Assembly: GCA_027924645.1 (NCBI GenBank)
Contig: BSBN01000233.1
Coordinates: 12,728,501 to 12,792,500, forward strand
DNA from: Cunninghamia lanceolata
Taxonomy: Eukaryota > Streptophyta > Pinopsida > Cupressales > Cupressaceae
Direction of reading: 5' to 3'
Length of the DNA stretch: 64,000 nt
Shown: one piece after another, positions 10,390 to 22,110 of the stretch
How the letters are laid out: every line of letters starts with the position of its first letter
How positions within the stretch are numbered: position 1 is the first letter of the stretch
Made by a program: the position numbers and the translations under genes
Notes under the pieces: model-generated
What the model saw: only the letters and a program-made list of their open reading frames with translations
Databases searched by the model: none
Told to the model about the DNA's origin: nothing

Positions 10390-11760
10390 TGCTCCCTTCC
10401 CCACTTCATAAATGAGGACCTAACCACTCCCACTAAGCATCTGCATGATATAACAAATCATTGCACAATACATGATATTGCTGAAGAGAGCATTACGCTA
10501 AGATTGTAAGCCACTCCATTTAAGGGCAAAGTTCTTGAATGGTACTAGGCTTTAGCTCTTATCTTAATTAGTGACTAGGACTAGTTGGGTCAGGCTCTAA
10601 TTAGTAAATTCAAAGAAAAAAAAGATGCTACATTACTGCTTGAGCATCTCACAACCATAAAGTAGACTCATATGGAGATGTTGGATGATTTCAATAATAG
10701 ATTTTAAAGAACGTGACAAAAAATTCATATTGAGGTTCATCCACCACTAGGCATGGCTTATATTTACTACTTGAAAATAATAGATTCTAAAATTGCCATG
10801 ATGGTCAAGTCAAAAGGGGGGAACACTCCCAAGCACTTACGATGTTGTTATTGCTACTAAAAACAAATTATTTCAGATAGGAAGAATGGCACCTCATCTC
10901 CCTATGCCATTATTCCCTAACATTCAACTTCGATACTGGCCTACTCTTAATGCACTACCCACAAGCTATTATCTCGTTATCAATCCTATCCTAGTATCAT
11001 CACGCAAACCAACACTGGAATATCATTTTGTTGAACCCTCAACCTTGAACGAGCTTGATGAAATGCAAAATTTGCTTAGAAGTATGTCTAATGAGCTCAC
11101 TGCCCTCAAAAGATAATAGAATGTGCAAAGAGCCACGTACCCCAACAACTAGCACCTATAGGTGTAACAATACAACTATTAGGGCAATCATGGCTACAAA
11201 ACCTTCCAAGGTAGTCAAGGCTACTAACAAAGGCCCACATTTCAAGCAGACAAGGCACCCAGACAACCCTAGAATTAGTTGGTTCTAGTGAAACTTCCCC
11301 TACAATAGATTCCTATAATCCTAATAGAGGGTTAACTACTATGCAAAACAACTATACTAAGGAGCATACTATATGGTGCTATCCTTGCTTAGCCCCTCAT
11401 ACTCCTGCTGTATGCCCTCACAACTATTAGTCATAGGATACCCCTCTCTCTTACCAAACTCACAACAATAACCAAGGTAACCAAATGCAAGGCACACATA
11501 CTAGACCATAGTAATCTACCATAGATGAGAAAAACTTGGTAACTTGGGAAGATTGTGAGGCATATGCATTGAATGAGACAACCTTGACCTCCAATAGACA
11601 ACAAATCCAATCAAATTATCTCACTTGAACAAAGAATAAAGGAGTGGAAGAATAGGCCCAAGCAAGACAAGTTTCTCCTATTATTCAAAAAGGAGAAGAA
11701 ATTCCCCTGTTTGGTGTACCAACTACCTCTACGTCCAATTGTTGTACCTTTGTGTTTTTA
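10390..11760 (+). pseudogene. Ty3/gypsy gag relic
   Basis: Conceptual translation through stops gives the Retrotrans_gag pattern. ITLRL and then an ATPFKGKVLEWY-like word (10500-10545) match the 'L.G.A..Wy' core. These are followed by ALISKFKEKKDAT, LDDFNNRF and IHIEVHPPLGMAYIYYLK. A degraded zinc-knuckle-like stretch lies near 11370-11430 (WCYPCLAPHTPAVCPHN). Tyr/Trp/Gln-coding positions repeatedly read TAG (for instance at the W of SDWDQ-like words), the mark of C-to-T and G-to-A decay. The reading frame 10886-11116 is one surviving piece. No protease or RT follows; the element is truncated. Confidence 0.7.
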
Positions 11761-11769
11761 TCCTCTACC

Positions 11770-14180
11770 CATGTTCAAAACTTGCTTTGTTGTCTTTTGC
11801 CTTGGTGTGGTTCTTGATGCTTTTTCAATGTGGTTTTCAATGGTTCAAATATTGATGTCAAACACTCTTGATATTTGAGTCAACTTGTGAATGTCTAAAA
11901 GATTTTGGTTGTCATTTTGAAGAGTTAAATTTAATCCTAAGAATGTTTTTCAAGCACCTTATAGAAATGCGGAGTCTTGCTTGCAAGCTTGTAAGCCCTT
12001 CTTACTTGCTCAATTGCTCCACAACCTCACAAACCCACAAGGCTCATAAAGGAAATGCCACAAAACTCTATCACCCCATGTAAGTTTCATAAAAGTTGTG
12101 AACTACATATTGCTTTCGCGACCTACGCCTCCACAAATAACATTAATGTTGGAGTTGTGGACTTTTGGCACACAAATGCATATCTTGCAAGTTTACCCTA
12201 TGCTTCCACATTTTGTAGTCCCACAACTATCCACCTTGTGAAGTTGTAGACTTCACATGCACATTAGAAACCCTTGTTCTCACACTTTGCATCTTCACAA
12301 TAAATGACAAAAAGCAGAAGGGAGAACTTGACGTGCAAGCAAGTAGGAAAGTTACGAGTTGTGCTCATGCTTCCAATTCCTCCAATCGTACAAAGGTAAA
12401 AAAAAGGTTATACATTGGTTTTAAAAGGGGAAATGTGGAGTTGTAGGGGTTGCATGCATGTAAGTATAAAAAATATAAAGTGCAAAGCGCACATAAAAGC
12501 TCACCTCTTGCATATGTTACAAGGAAAAGGACAAAAGTGATGTTTTATTGTAGGGTTGTGGACTCCCACAGTAGCCTTGAAATATTGCATGTTGCAAAGG
12601 AGGTCCCACTACCTACAACTCCTCTGCTCACATCCTCCTTTGCCTACTTGCATCACAAGGATGTTATTCTATAAGATGCCATTTTTGCAGGTCTTGCGCA
12701 AGTTGATTTGTTAAGGAAAAGAAAATACAATTGATAGGTGTAAACCCATTTTCCATGGCCTAGGTCGACTCCTCCATGGTTGCACCAAAGGAACAGAGTG
12801 TGGACAATCATTGAAGCATGATAAAATTAAATTTTTCTCATTGTTGTGGCTATATCACCCTTGCAGAAACTTGTGCAACATGTAAATGCAAAGACAAGGT
12901 AAGTGAACCATTTGAATGCTTCAAAGAGACCATTTCTTTGAATACAATGATTGCAAGGTTTCTGTAAAGTGGGTTTGTTCATAAGGCATTAGAAACTTCC
13001 AAAGCAAATTCAATTGGCCAATGCAAATCCAAATCCCACGACCTTTGCCAGATAACTCCTACCCACATGTGCCAAAAATTGCAATTTTAATGCAAAATGT
13101 GGGTGCAAATATAGAGCACGTGGGTTGTAGATAGAACACCATGATAGTAGAATATGCACAAATGGATTTGTTAATTAATCTTTCAAAACTTTCAAAGCAA
13201 ATACAATTGGCAAGTGTAAATCTAGATTTTACAATCATTGCGAGCATCCCATGACTTGTAACAACAATGACAACTTTGAAATATTGTATGGATAGTCATG
13301 GATGTATAAAGGGTAATGAAGTGTTGTTAGAAGTTGTAGATGCAACACTTTGGTAGTCATGTACACAAAATGTGTAAGCATAAACAATGCAACATAACCG
13401 TTTGACAAAATGCCACAATAGATTGTAGCCTTGTGGAATGTAATAATTACTTGATATGCATAATGAATTTGTTGATAAATCTTCAAGAGCATTTGAAAAA
13501 ATGTAATTAGAAGATGTAATGCCAAATTCCCCCAACTTGCATGAAAATGCTATCAAAATATAACAAAAATAGGGCACGTAAATCATTTGACAAAATCCCC
13601 TCAAAGATACACTACAACACAAAATACAATGACTAGAGAAGGTGTAGAAGCAAAGACAAGACACATGGTTTTCCAAATATGATTCCTTGTCCATGGGAGA
13701 TTATTGACATCCAGGTTACATAAAAATGAACATTTCATAGAACGATGTTTTTCAAGACTATATCATATACAACAGTAATTGCGTAACTCATAATAACCAC
13801 AATACTACCTTGGTGATTTAGAAACACGTCATGGGAAGTTTGCTTTAGAAGAAGAATAGTGGCTTTGTTAAGTTTAGTGCGACTCTTGACAATTGCATTG
13901 TACATCCCCTATAACCACATTAGATGATAGTGTTAGAGCTTCAAAATACTAATTGTGAGAGAGAGAATCTCAAGATCTGAAGATGCCAATTGTGAAACAA
14001 GTCGACAATATAAAGATGATAAGGAGGTTGCAGAAAATGATTACATGGAAATTCTAAAAAAATAAGTATGCTAGATTTCATCGGTGGCATCCTTGGATTG
14101 TATTCTTTCAATATTTCCTATTCGGACACAAGGGTAAGTGCATGGAAATGGGGTCAAAAGTGGGGTACAAAAAGGGGGTT
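11770..14180. other. No gene recognised
   Basis: No domain, LTR pair or splice structure was recognised. It has short open frames on both strands with low-complexity or aromatic-rich translations (for example 13059-13694 minus) and no family signature. Confidence 0.5.
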
Positions 14181-14183
14181 TAA

Positions 14184-14430
14184 TTTTCTCACTCTTTAAA
14201 ACTCCCTATAAGTACAAATTTGAGTTTGCATCCTAAGGGGACTTCCACCTCATAACTCACACCCAACTTGAATTAGATATATAGCTCAAAATCAATAAAA
14301 GAAAAAAAAAAACTTTTCTCACTTTTTAAAACTCCCTAAAAGTACAAATTTGAGTTTGCATCCTAAGGGGACTTCCATCTCATAACTCACACCCAACTTG
14401 AATTAGATATATAGCTCAAAATCAATAAAA
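14184..14430. repeat. Tandem duplication, two ~117 bp copies
   Basis: The copies 14184-14300 and 14314-14430 (period 130 bp) are almost identical, from TTTTCTCACT to CAAAATCAATAAAA. They are separated by a short A-rich spacer. Only a few differences are visible, so the duplication is fairly recent. Confidence 0.9.
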
Positions 14431-14595
14431 ATAATAAAAAAATTAACATTACAACATTTTAACACAAGGAAGGTCCTAGTCCCCTCATGGATAAGGCCAA
14501 GGTGTCATTGGGAGAAGACATAGTTAGGTTTTTAGAGGACCTCCAAATTAATTTCCATTAGCAAATTGTAACCACTTGCACACTTAAAGCAACTA

Positions 14596-15407
14596 TGTAT
14601 GCAGAAATATGAAATTAAAATAAAGGAATAATATGCATCAAAGTACCTATTCCATTTTCAACATAACTCAAGTGCTAAAGTAATGAAATAAAAATAACAA
14701 ACAATATTACCCTAATAGCCCTTATTGCAATGAAAACGATATATATGCTCTAATGATATTTGATAATGCTTTGATATATTGGTTGTTCACATTGACAACA
14801 AAACTTTACATTTAGATTGTGGATGATAATGGCATGGTTGAGGGTTGATTTATAAATTCTTGGATGATAGGATGGATTGCTAGGATTAAGAGGTGCAATA
14901 GATGGTTGGGATTTATAGGTGGAAATAGATGGATAAGATTAGGAGGTGCAATATGAAATGGATGGTGGAGATTAAAAGGTGAAAGATAGAGGCTTCTAGG
15001 GCATCTTTATGTGAATGGCTAGGATTGAGAGATGTAGTATGAAATGAATGGTGGAGATGAAAACTTAGTTTGACTTTTCGGACACTCATTTATTATTTGT
15101 GGTAGGAGGATGAGGATGAGGACAAGTGGAAATTAATCAAATGATACAATTATTTAATTAATTATTGGAGAGGGATAATGTGTGAGGATAAATTAATTAA
15201 ATAAATATGATTTATTTAATTAATTTGGATGATGGAGGAAATGCATTAAATTAATTAAATAAATATAATTTATTTAATTAATTTGCTAATGGAAAGAGAC
15301 ATGGTAAAGGGGACTCCTAGGACAAATATGTCACAAGGTGACATAAGGTGGTGTCGAAAGGTGATGTCTAAGTGATGTTAGGACGTGGTCAATTCCAAGT
15401 GTCTACA
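14596..15407 (-). repeat. Element 2, left LTR (3' LTR in element sense)
   Basis: An 812 bp copy with point differences from 22111-22913 spread along its length. It contains AT-rich palindromes (AAATTAATTAAATAAATA and its complement, about 15190-15285) and a minus-strand TATA candidate (TTATAAATC, about 14848-14857). Confidence 0.85.
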
Positions 15408-15423
15408 TCTTTCCCCCTTTTGA
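15408..15423 (-). other. Polypurine tract of element 2
   Basis: The minus-strand sequence TCAAAAGGGGGAAAGA directly abuts the TGTAGACAC start of the LTR, a textbook plus-strand primer. This gives the minus orientation. Confidence 0.8.
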
Positions 15424-15834
15424 GATGATGTTGAGACTAAGAGAAGTAACATCATTTCAAAGAAGATAGGATATGGATGATTGGACATGGATGCCCCAAC
15501 CACTCTAAGGGGTGACAATGTAAGGATGGGATGCCCCCTCGAGAGGATAGGCAGGTTAGAAGAACACGAGTAGGCTCTTGAAATGGATGAAACAAATTGG
15601 TCAAGGAAAATGGATGCAAGAGAAAGGATGGATAAAATGGATGAATGATACGTTATGTTGCATTAGGTGAGAAACCATATAGTTTGATATAGTACTAGAC
15701 ATTATGCACCAAGGTATAAAGACCAAGGTGACAATGTATCTCGTGCATGAAAGGGCTAACTAAAAAGACAAAGGTTGCAAGCAAACATATGTTGTTGGGC
15801 ACCATGATATGGAAGACCATGATGTAATTTGTAG

Positions 15835-17330
15835 CAATATGTTTTTGATTATGGAAAGCAGCTTATTGGGGCTGAACCCATCACAAACAAGGCCCCAAGG
15901 GTAGACAAACAAGACACAACATAACAACAACAACAAAGATGAAAGAAACCAACAGCCTAAAAGGCAACCCAAATGGTGCACCAGACGCACACTAACAACA
16001 GAAAAACCAAACAGGGGATCAAACAACAGCCGATCCCGAACAAGCAAACCTAACACCCTTAGCCCTAGGGTGCTGCTCCGCAACAGACCTGGAGATCCCT
16101 TTCTTATGACGTTGAACCACAGTCCAAGAAACCTCAAAGTCAAAGTCCTCAGAGCGTGGCGAGAGGGGGGATCCTCCCTAATAGTAGCAACCAAGGAAGG
16201 CACCAACAAAGAGGTCGAACCAGAAATAGGCCCAGCCAAAAGAGAGACCGGAGAGGAGGAAGAAGCAGCCTGACCCGAAGCCTTCGTGCGTAGAACTGTC
16301 AAGTCAACTGAAGAAAGACCAGTAATTGAAGCAGAAGTGATCCGGTCCGGAGTAGGAGGAGCCGATGTGGGAGCTAAAATATGATTAGAAGAGTCTAACA
16401 AAGTCAAGGGGTTAGCAACAACCTCCACCACCCCCACATGAACAATCTCAAGAGGGATCTCATCCTCCTGAGAGGAATCATCTCCAAGAGATGAACCATC
16501 CTCCTGGGAAGCAATGATAGTCAAGTGATCCAGAAGAGCATCCTTCCACCAAATTACGGTGCCTTTACAGCACGAAAGATGACAACCGGAAGCCACATGA
16601 CCAATAACGAAGCAATGCCAACATCTGAAGGGGATACCCTCATAGTCTAAAAGTTATTTCCAAGGCCGGTCCCCTACCATTAAAACATCTCCAAAAAGAG
16701 GTTTGGAGATGTCAATATCTACTAAGATTTGGGCAACCATGGAGTGTCCCATGAAGGAGGTGGTAGAGTCTACTTTCAGAAAATGACCGATGGCGTTGCT
16801 AATGCTCTCGTAGCAAGAGGCCTCCCAAAACTAGAGAGGGAGGTTTAGAAGACGTACCCAAATTGGTCTGATATTAAGCGGTTCGGTAAGGGGATTGAAA
16901 GAAAGAGTCCAAGGTTTAATGTAAAGGGAATGTTCCCCCCACATCCAAACCCTACCATCAAGCACTAAATCTCCCTGCTTAGAAGAAGCAAAAGTCACGA
17001 TGAAGAATCCTCATGCATTGGGAAAAAGCTCAATATTACCAGCAACAAACAGCTTCCAAGACTCCAAGACCCAATTGTGAAGATCAGGCATGGAGGGCCA
17101 AAAACCATTGAACCTGCAAATCGTTGGTCCTGGGAAATGGAGGCAGGGGATGGTGATGAGAATTCAATGGCATGGATGGCGTGGTCATGAAATAGGCACG
17201 AAATGTCAAGATCTTCAGAAGAGGCATTGATGGTCCCATCAATGGTACTTCTAACGATATTATAGGGATCATCTTGACTCGTAGAGGAAGCTTGAGGATC
17301 CTTGGTTTCCAAACCAAGAGGCATGTACCC
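15835..17330 (-). pseudogene. DUF4283 / zinc-knuckle protein of LINE-type element, second copy
   Basis: This is a relative of the 427-6870 copy, better preserved and on the other strand. The N-terminal part starts near 17324 (MPLGLETKD). DUF4283 words appear near 17000-16800 with a frameshift, including FFIVTFASS, SLYIKPWTLSFNPLTEPL and IRPIWVRLLNLP-like text. VDSTTSFMGHSMVAQILVD and LDYEGIPFRC follow. A complete CX2CX4HX4C knuckle (CWHCFVIGHVASGC) lies at about 16640-16590. The C-terminal 278-codon frame (16596-15760) is open. A TAA stop interrupts just before the knuckle (about 16655), so it is a pseudogene. Both copies end in a similar GGGTTC-AGCCCC tail without an endonuclease/RT ORF behind it. 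Confidence 0.8.
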
Positions 17331-17389
17331 TAATACATAAGATCATGGAGATAAAGGAGGCATTGTTGGCAAGTCGGCAGAAAGTCAAA

Positions 17390-18140
17390 CTTGGCAAATA
17401 GTTCAAAATTTTTGAAGTTCGCTGATAAGGCGAATGGCCGGCAAAGAGGAAAAGAGGAGCTTCTTCCTTGGTTTGGCAAAGGATAAATTCGTCGATGGGA
17501 GGGAAATAAGATGAGTTGATTAGTTCGTCAAATTAAATATTTGTTGACTAAGGGGCTGATAGTGAAGGAAGAGGCACCAAGGGAGAAGTTCAAGAAAATG
17601 AAAATTTGTCGATAAAGGGCAATGGCGAAAATGAAGGCCCAGGCTTGGTTCGAGAAAAGTGGAAATTTTCGATAAGGGCAAAAAGATAAAACAAAGGCGA
17701 ATGAAGATAGAGGGCTTGGTTCGAAAAAAGGAAAAGTTGCCGATAAAGCCAAAAATAACTAAGTAAAAAAGGAAAAAGAATGTTGTATCGACAAACCAAC
17801 GAAAAGCCTAACTCACTAACAGTTTAGAAAAGCAAAAGTTTGTCGATAAGGCAAATTGGCCAACAGGATAAAGAAGGAAAGAGAATGAAGCCAAGGAAAA
17901 TGTGGTTTGGAAAAGTCACAATTCGCCGACTGAAGGAAAAATCCAAGTTCGCCAAATTGAAAATTTGCCAATAAGGGAAAAGAGGAAGCTAATAGAGAAG
18001 ATGAAGATTTGCTGATAAGGCATAAAAGAGGCTGAAAATGAAGATAAAAGGAAGATGTCTTCCACAATTCGTGAAAATGACAGTTTTCTGACAAAGTGAA
18101 TAGAATAAGAAAATGAAGAAGTTTGTGATAAAGAAGATAG
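17390..18140. repeat. Degenerate GCCGATAAGGC repeat field
   Basis: About eight diverged copies of a TTTGYCGATAAGGCAAA word occur at about 17421, 17611, 17671, 17740, 17842, 17968, 18011 and 18125. They are often preceded by GGTTCGAGAAAAG-like words and separated by 40-190 bp. The open frames seen on the minus strand here are translations of the repeat, not genes. The field lies directly upstream, in sense, of the DUF4283 pseudogene and may be its 5' untranslated region. Confidence 0.55.
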
Positions 18141-18239
18141 GCCAATAAAGGTGGGAGGATGCCGAAATATGCAGATGGGTACAGTAAAAAATTAGATGGC
18201 CCAGAATGGAAAATTGGACAACACATTTAAAGTGTTATA

Positions 18240-20990
18240 AAAGCTTTAAAACGCTGATTTTTACCTAAAATTTATAATCTTGTAGAACAGTGCCATGGAT
18301 GTGGCTGGAATAGTGTAATTCTTCAATGCATTGGTATATTTGGAAAACAATTTAGATATGTCAAAGATTACAGATGTCAGGAAAAAGATTAGATCCTTCC
18401 CTCTTTATTATTCCAAGTACACAAAGAGTGCAAGCAATCTTCTTTTGTCATTTTCAAAATTGTCAAGGAATGGGCAAACTTCCAAACATGCAGATTTTTT
18501 GACAGAGGCCATGGGCTTGATTTTAATGCAGCATGGGTTTCTTGTTGACTGATTTTCTAGCGCCTAGGAGCTGCACAGTAAAAAAGATTGCTATAGATAC
18601 ATGATTCATAGATGTTTTCAAGGTTGGTCGTTGAACCAATTGTCTGGTCAAGAAAGCCTAAGGGAGATTTTCGGGCATCAAGCAGAGGATAATGTCTAAG
18701 CAGTGAATGGAGGAATGTGGTTGATACAACATAGGAATGAGTTGTAATGCACATCTTTATGCAGTGGTATGTCTCGATGGCTATTTGTAATGATTCAGAG
18801 GAATTCGTAGTCACAACTTTGTCTTTTTCCTTCACCATATTTGCTGGTGTGATTGTAATAGAGATTTGATAATGTGTGACAATATTCAAGTCAATACATG
18901 CTTTGTGTTGAGTCATTTCTTTTTTGCAAATGGGTCATTGTAGTTTGGTTCTAGATAATTAAGTATGTCCAATGCATGAAATGTAATCTGAGAAATATAT
19001 GCCAATATATTTTAGTCTTCTGTTGATACTGGTTCAATCCATTTCCTTTCTCTTTATTACTTATGACTCAGATGCCCAATGGAGTAGGCACCGGTCCATA
19101 TTAAAGAGGGATCAATCACTCTTTTAAAATATACAAATCATTCACCTATGGTTTAGGGGAAAAAACTATCTTTCTTATGCATGTACATTTGCACAATTGA
19201 ATAAGCTATATAGGGGTTTTGTGACAATCAACTGTTCTTAGCTTAGTGACAAATTTGAGGGGCTAAAAAGGCGATTTGGGTTTGGTTGTCCATTTATTTT
19301 TAGTTCATCTGGTTTGAAATTAATACCTATTCAAGTATACGCCTTTGAATATCCCTTCAGAGCCTAGCTGAGCTCGAAGTGCAGAGGAGTCTACCCACTC
19401 CTGTTAGTTGGCCAAAATCACCCTTAACTTGTTGATAAACCTCTTCCTATCACCCTAATGACAATCCTTGGCCTAGGTGATTTAGGAATGTTTTAGAGTT
19501 TTGTGCTACAATCATTTTGGGAACCAACACCAGGGTCGTTCGAATCTTTGAGTTTTTCCGCGAGGTGAGGAGGAAGTTTCCCCTCTTCTTCTAAGAGAAA
19601 TTGTATGACAAAATCCTTATGCTGCAAGTTTTTGAGGAAATCTATGAGTTTAGGGGAAGACTCAGGTTGATCAAGACCATGTTCATGTGTACTTGAGTTA
19701 TCGAGACAATCATGAAGTGTAGTGGATTGAGTGTCTATATGAGGCTAAATGATTTTATTGGCTTGTGACCTCGTTATAAGGGGGCATAAAATGATGATGT
19801 GGCAAGTTTAGAATGTTGAAAATATTTGACAGATCTTGATGATGTGGCGAGAGATTGATTTGTTGGAGATCTTGAGTTTGTTTATGAATGGTTTAGGATT
19901 TGGAGGACAAGATTAGGGATGATGTGGATTGATATATGTGATTGGGAGTAATTAGGTTTGATATATGATTAAGAGGATTGGATTTGGGATTAAGATCAAG
20001 ATACAAGACCCTATTGGATTGGATTAGGATAGATTTCTATACTTAAGTTAGACTGTACTTAAGTAAGAGTTGATTGGATTAGCTGATGGATTAAAGATGA
20101 TTGGTCTTGATCAAGGGCTTAATCACAATTCAAGGTCTATAGATGAAAGAGGATGATGTAAAGGACAACTTGTCTTGATGGATAAAGTAAGTGACGGGAT
20201 TGGACAAGATGAACTAAGGTATAAGGATTTGGGATGAGGGTGTGATGAATTGGATTCAGTATGTTTGATAGATAATGGATGTAGCTTGGAATATGGATTT
20301 GGATCTCAATTGAATCAACCTTTGACAAAGGAGCTTGGTGTCTAAGACTCTCAAAATTGAACCATGGACCCCAAGATGGATAAAATGCATGCAAAATTTT
20401 GGATGTTTTGGATGAAGTGGATAATCACAAGTTTAACATAAAGAACACATACATCAAACAGACGAACAAACCTAATTTATTCAAGTAGGTGTGTCAAATA
20501 TTATGGACTCACAATGGTGACATCTGTTCCATTAATACCATATCAATGTGATTAGATAGCTAGGGAATGCAAGGTCATGTACCACCTATACAGCCCTTAC
20601 CTTGGAGGTGAAAAGCTTTGTCCAAAGTTAGCTCTATCTCAACACATAGAGGTACATGTGAGCACTTCTCCTCCTCAATAGAGATGCACAACAAGGTATG
20701 ACTGTCAGAAGGTCTTATGCTAGGATGAACACGCCTTTAAGGGTGCCCCTATATACGTAAGGTACGTGGGGTCCAATCTATGAACATTAGCCCATCTACA
20801 AGCATGAGACCGGAGTAAGAGATCAGATCTCTTCACCTTGTGTTCGGAATCACCTGGGGCCCCAAGGCTGTGCTAGACACGATGATGGCTAGATTGAGGT
20901 ACAACTTTCATTCTCCCCCTTTGATATATCACATTGGAACACGTGGTTGAGGTCATCCCTTAGGGTGATGAAATCCCCAAGCAGGCCTCC
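18240..20990. other. Interior of element 2, no gene recognised
   Basis: This contains a 73-codon frame on the plus strand (18331-18552, MVYLENNLDMSKITDVRKK...) that looks less biased than its surroundings, but I do not recognise it. It also holds a GATT-rich stretch (19800-20300) and a CCGCGAGGTGAGGAGGAAGTT segment near 19560. No pol motif was found. Confidence 0.4.
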
Positions 20991-21006
20991 TAATGGGAAA
21001 TGATTC

Positions 21007-21285
21007 CAAGTGCTTTTGATTCCTAAGATTGTTTTGCAACGTGAGGGAAGAGCATACACAACTTGGGCCCTTGGGTGACAAAAGTGAAACCAAGAGGTGC
21101 TTTTGATCCTTAAGATCACCTAAAGGTGCAAGAGGAGAGCATACACACACACTTGATCCACACAAACAAGATTAATTTACCCTTAAAAAACAAAGTGTGG
21201 TGTGTGAAAATGAAAGTGGTTAAAGGGTGCTTTTGATTCCCAAGATCGCACTAGGTGTAAGGGAAGATCATACACACACCTCAAG
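21007..21285. repeat. Degenerate tandem repeat, three copies
   Basis: Three copies share GTGCTTTTGATTCCTAAGAT, then a variable centre, then AGGGAAGAGCATACACAC. They start near 21009, 21098 and 21227. Spacing is uneven (about 90 and 130 bp) and divergence is substantial. Confidence 0.6.
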
Positions 21286-21499
21286 TCACAACCACATTCA
21301 CCAAGCAAAGTAAACACAATGTTTCAAATGATAATCTTTGACAAGCAAAAACATGCACCACACTTGTTAGTAGTTTGACTTATGGATCTTTGACCAGTGA
21401 AAATCAAGATGAACCACTTGATTAGTCCCAAAAATCAGACAAGAGTTAGCAAAAAGAAATGAAATCTATGATCATGAACTACCTAGAAACAAAAGTGTC

Positions 21500-22030
21500 A
21501 ATGTACAACCGAAAGCACTAAGATGCAGTTAAATGCGCTAAGATAAGAAAAAGCTCTACAACATAGCAAAAGCGCTGCATTATAGGTCAAAAGTGCTAAT
21601 AACAGAAGAAAAAGTGCTAAAACATAGAAAGACGAAAAATGATTATATTAGAGTGCAAAAGCATGAATCTGTAGGAAAATGCATCAATCTGGAACAAAAG
21701 TATGGCAACCGAATCAAAAACATTGTGATAGGAGAAAAAGCACGGCAATAGGAACAAAAGCGCTGTGACGGGAGCAAAAGTGCGGTGATAGGAAAAAAAG
21801 GTGGCAACAGGATCAAAAAGTGCTTCAACAGGAGCAAAAGCGCGACATCATGATCAAATGCATCGAGATGTTTGCAAAAGTGTGACATCGTGATCAAATG
21901 CATCGAGATGTCTGCAAAAGTGCTAAGTCGTAATCAAAAGCGTCAACTTGGAACATAGGCACGCCGACTTGGAACATAGGCGTGCCGATCTGGGGCAAAA
22001 GCGAAACACAGTTGAAAGCACTAACTTGTA
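21500..22030. repeat. Degenerate short tandem repeat, AAAAGCGCT type
   Basis: More than 20 loosely spaced copies of a 17-25 bp unit with the core GAACAAAAGCGCT are visible; variants include AAAAGTGCT, AAAAGCACG and AAATGCATC. Two near-identical pairs show recent local duplication: ATCAAATGCATCGAGATGT twice near 21858-21912, and ACTTGGAACATAGGC twice near 21946-21981. It lies just inside the 5' LTR of element 2, in the untranslated leader position. Confidence 0.65.
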
Positions 22031-22085
22031 GATCTGACTTAAAAGCATACTAAACTTCACCAAAATTTCATTAAAATAGGAACAT

Positions 22086-22105
22086 GGGTCCCATTGAGCA
22101 TGCCA
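22086..22105 (-). other. Primer-binding-site candidate of element 2
   Basis: On the minus strand TGGCATGCTCAATGGGACCC begins 5 bp inside the right LTR. It resembles TGGCACGCCCGGTGGGAC at 10030. The tRNA is not identified; it is not initiator Met. Confidence 0.55.
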
Positions 22106-22110
22106 AAATG

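Noticed and set aside
17528..18226. Phe/Leu/Ser-rich minus-strand frames as membrane proteins
   Set aside because: The text repeats with the GCCGATAAGGC field and has no independent start or motif support.
18331..18552. 73-codon plus-strand frame as a real gene
   Set aside because: The text looks protein-like, but I recognise no family, the frame is short and it lies inside a retrotransposon; left as unassigned.
21500..22030. CRISPR-like array
   Set aside because: Units are degenerate with no constant repeat/spacer pattern, and the setting is plant retrotransposon DNA.
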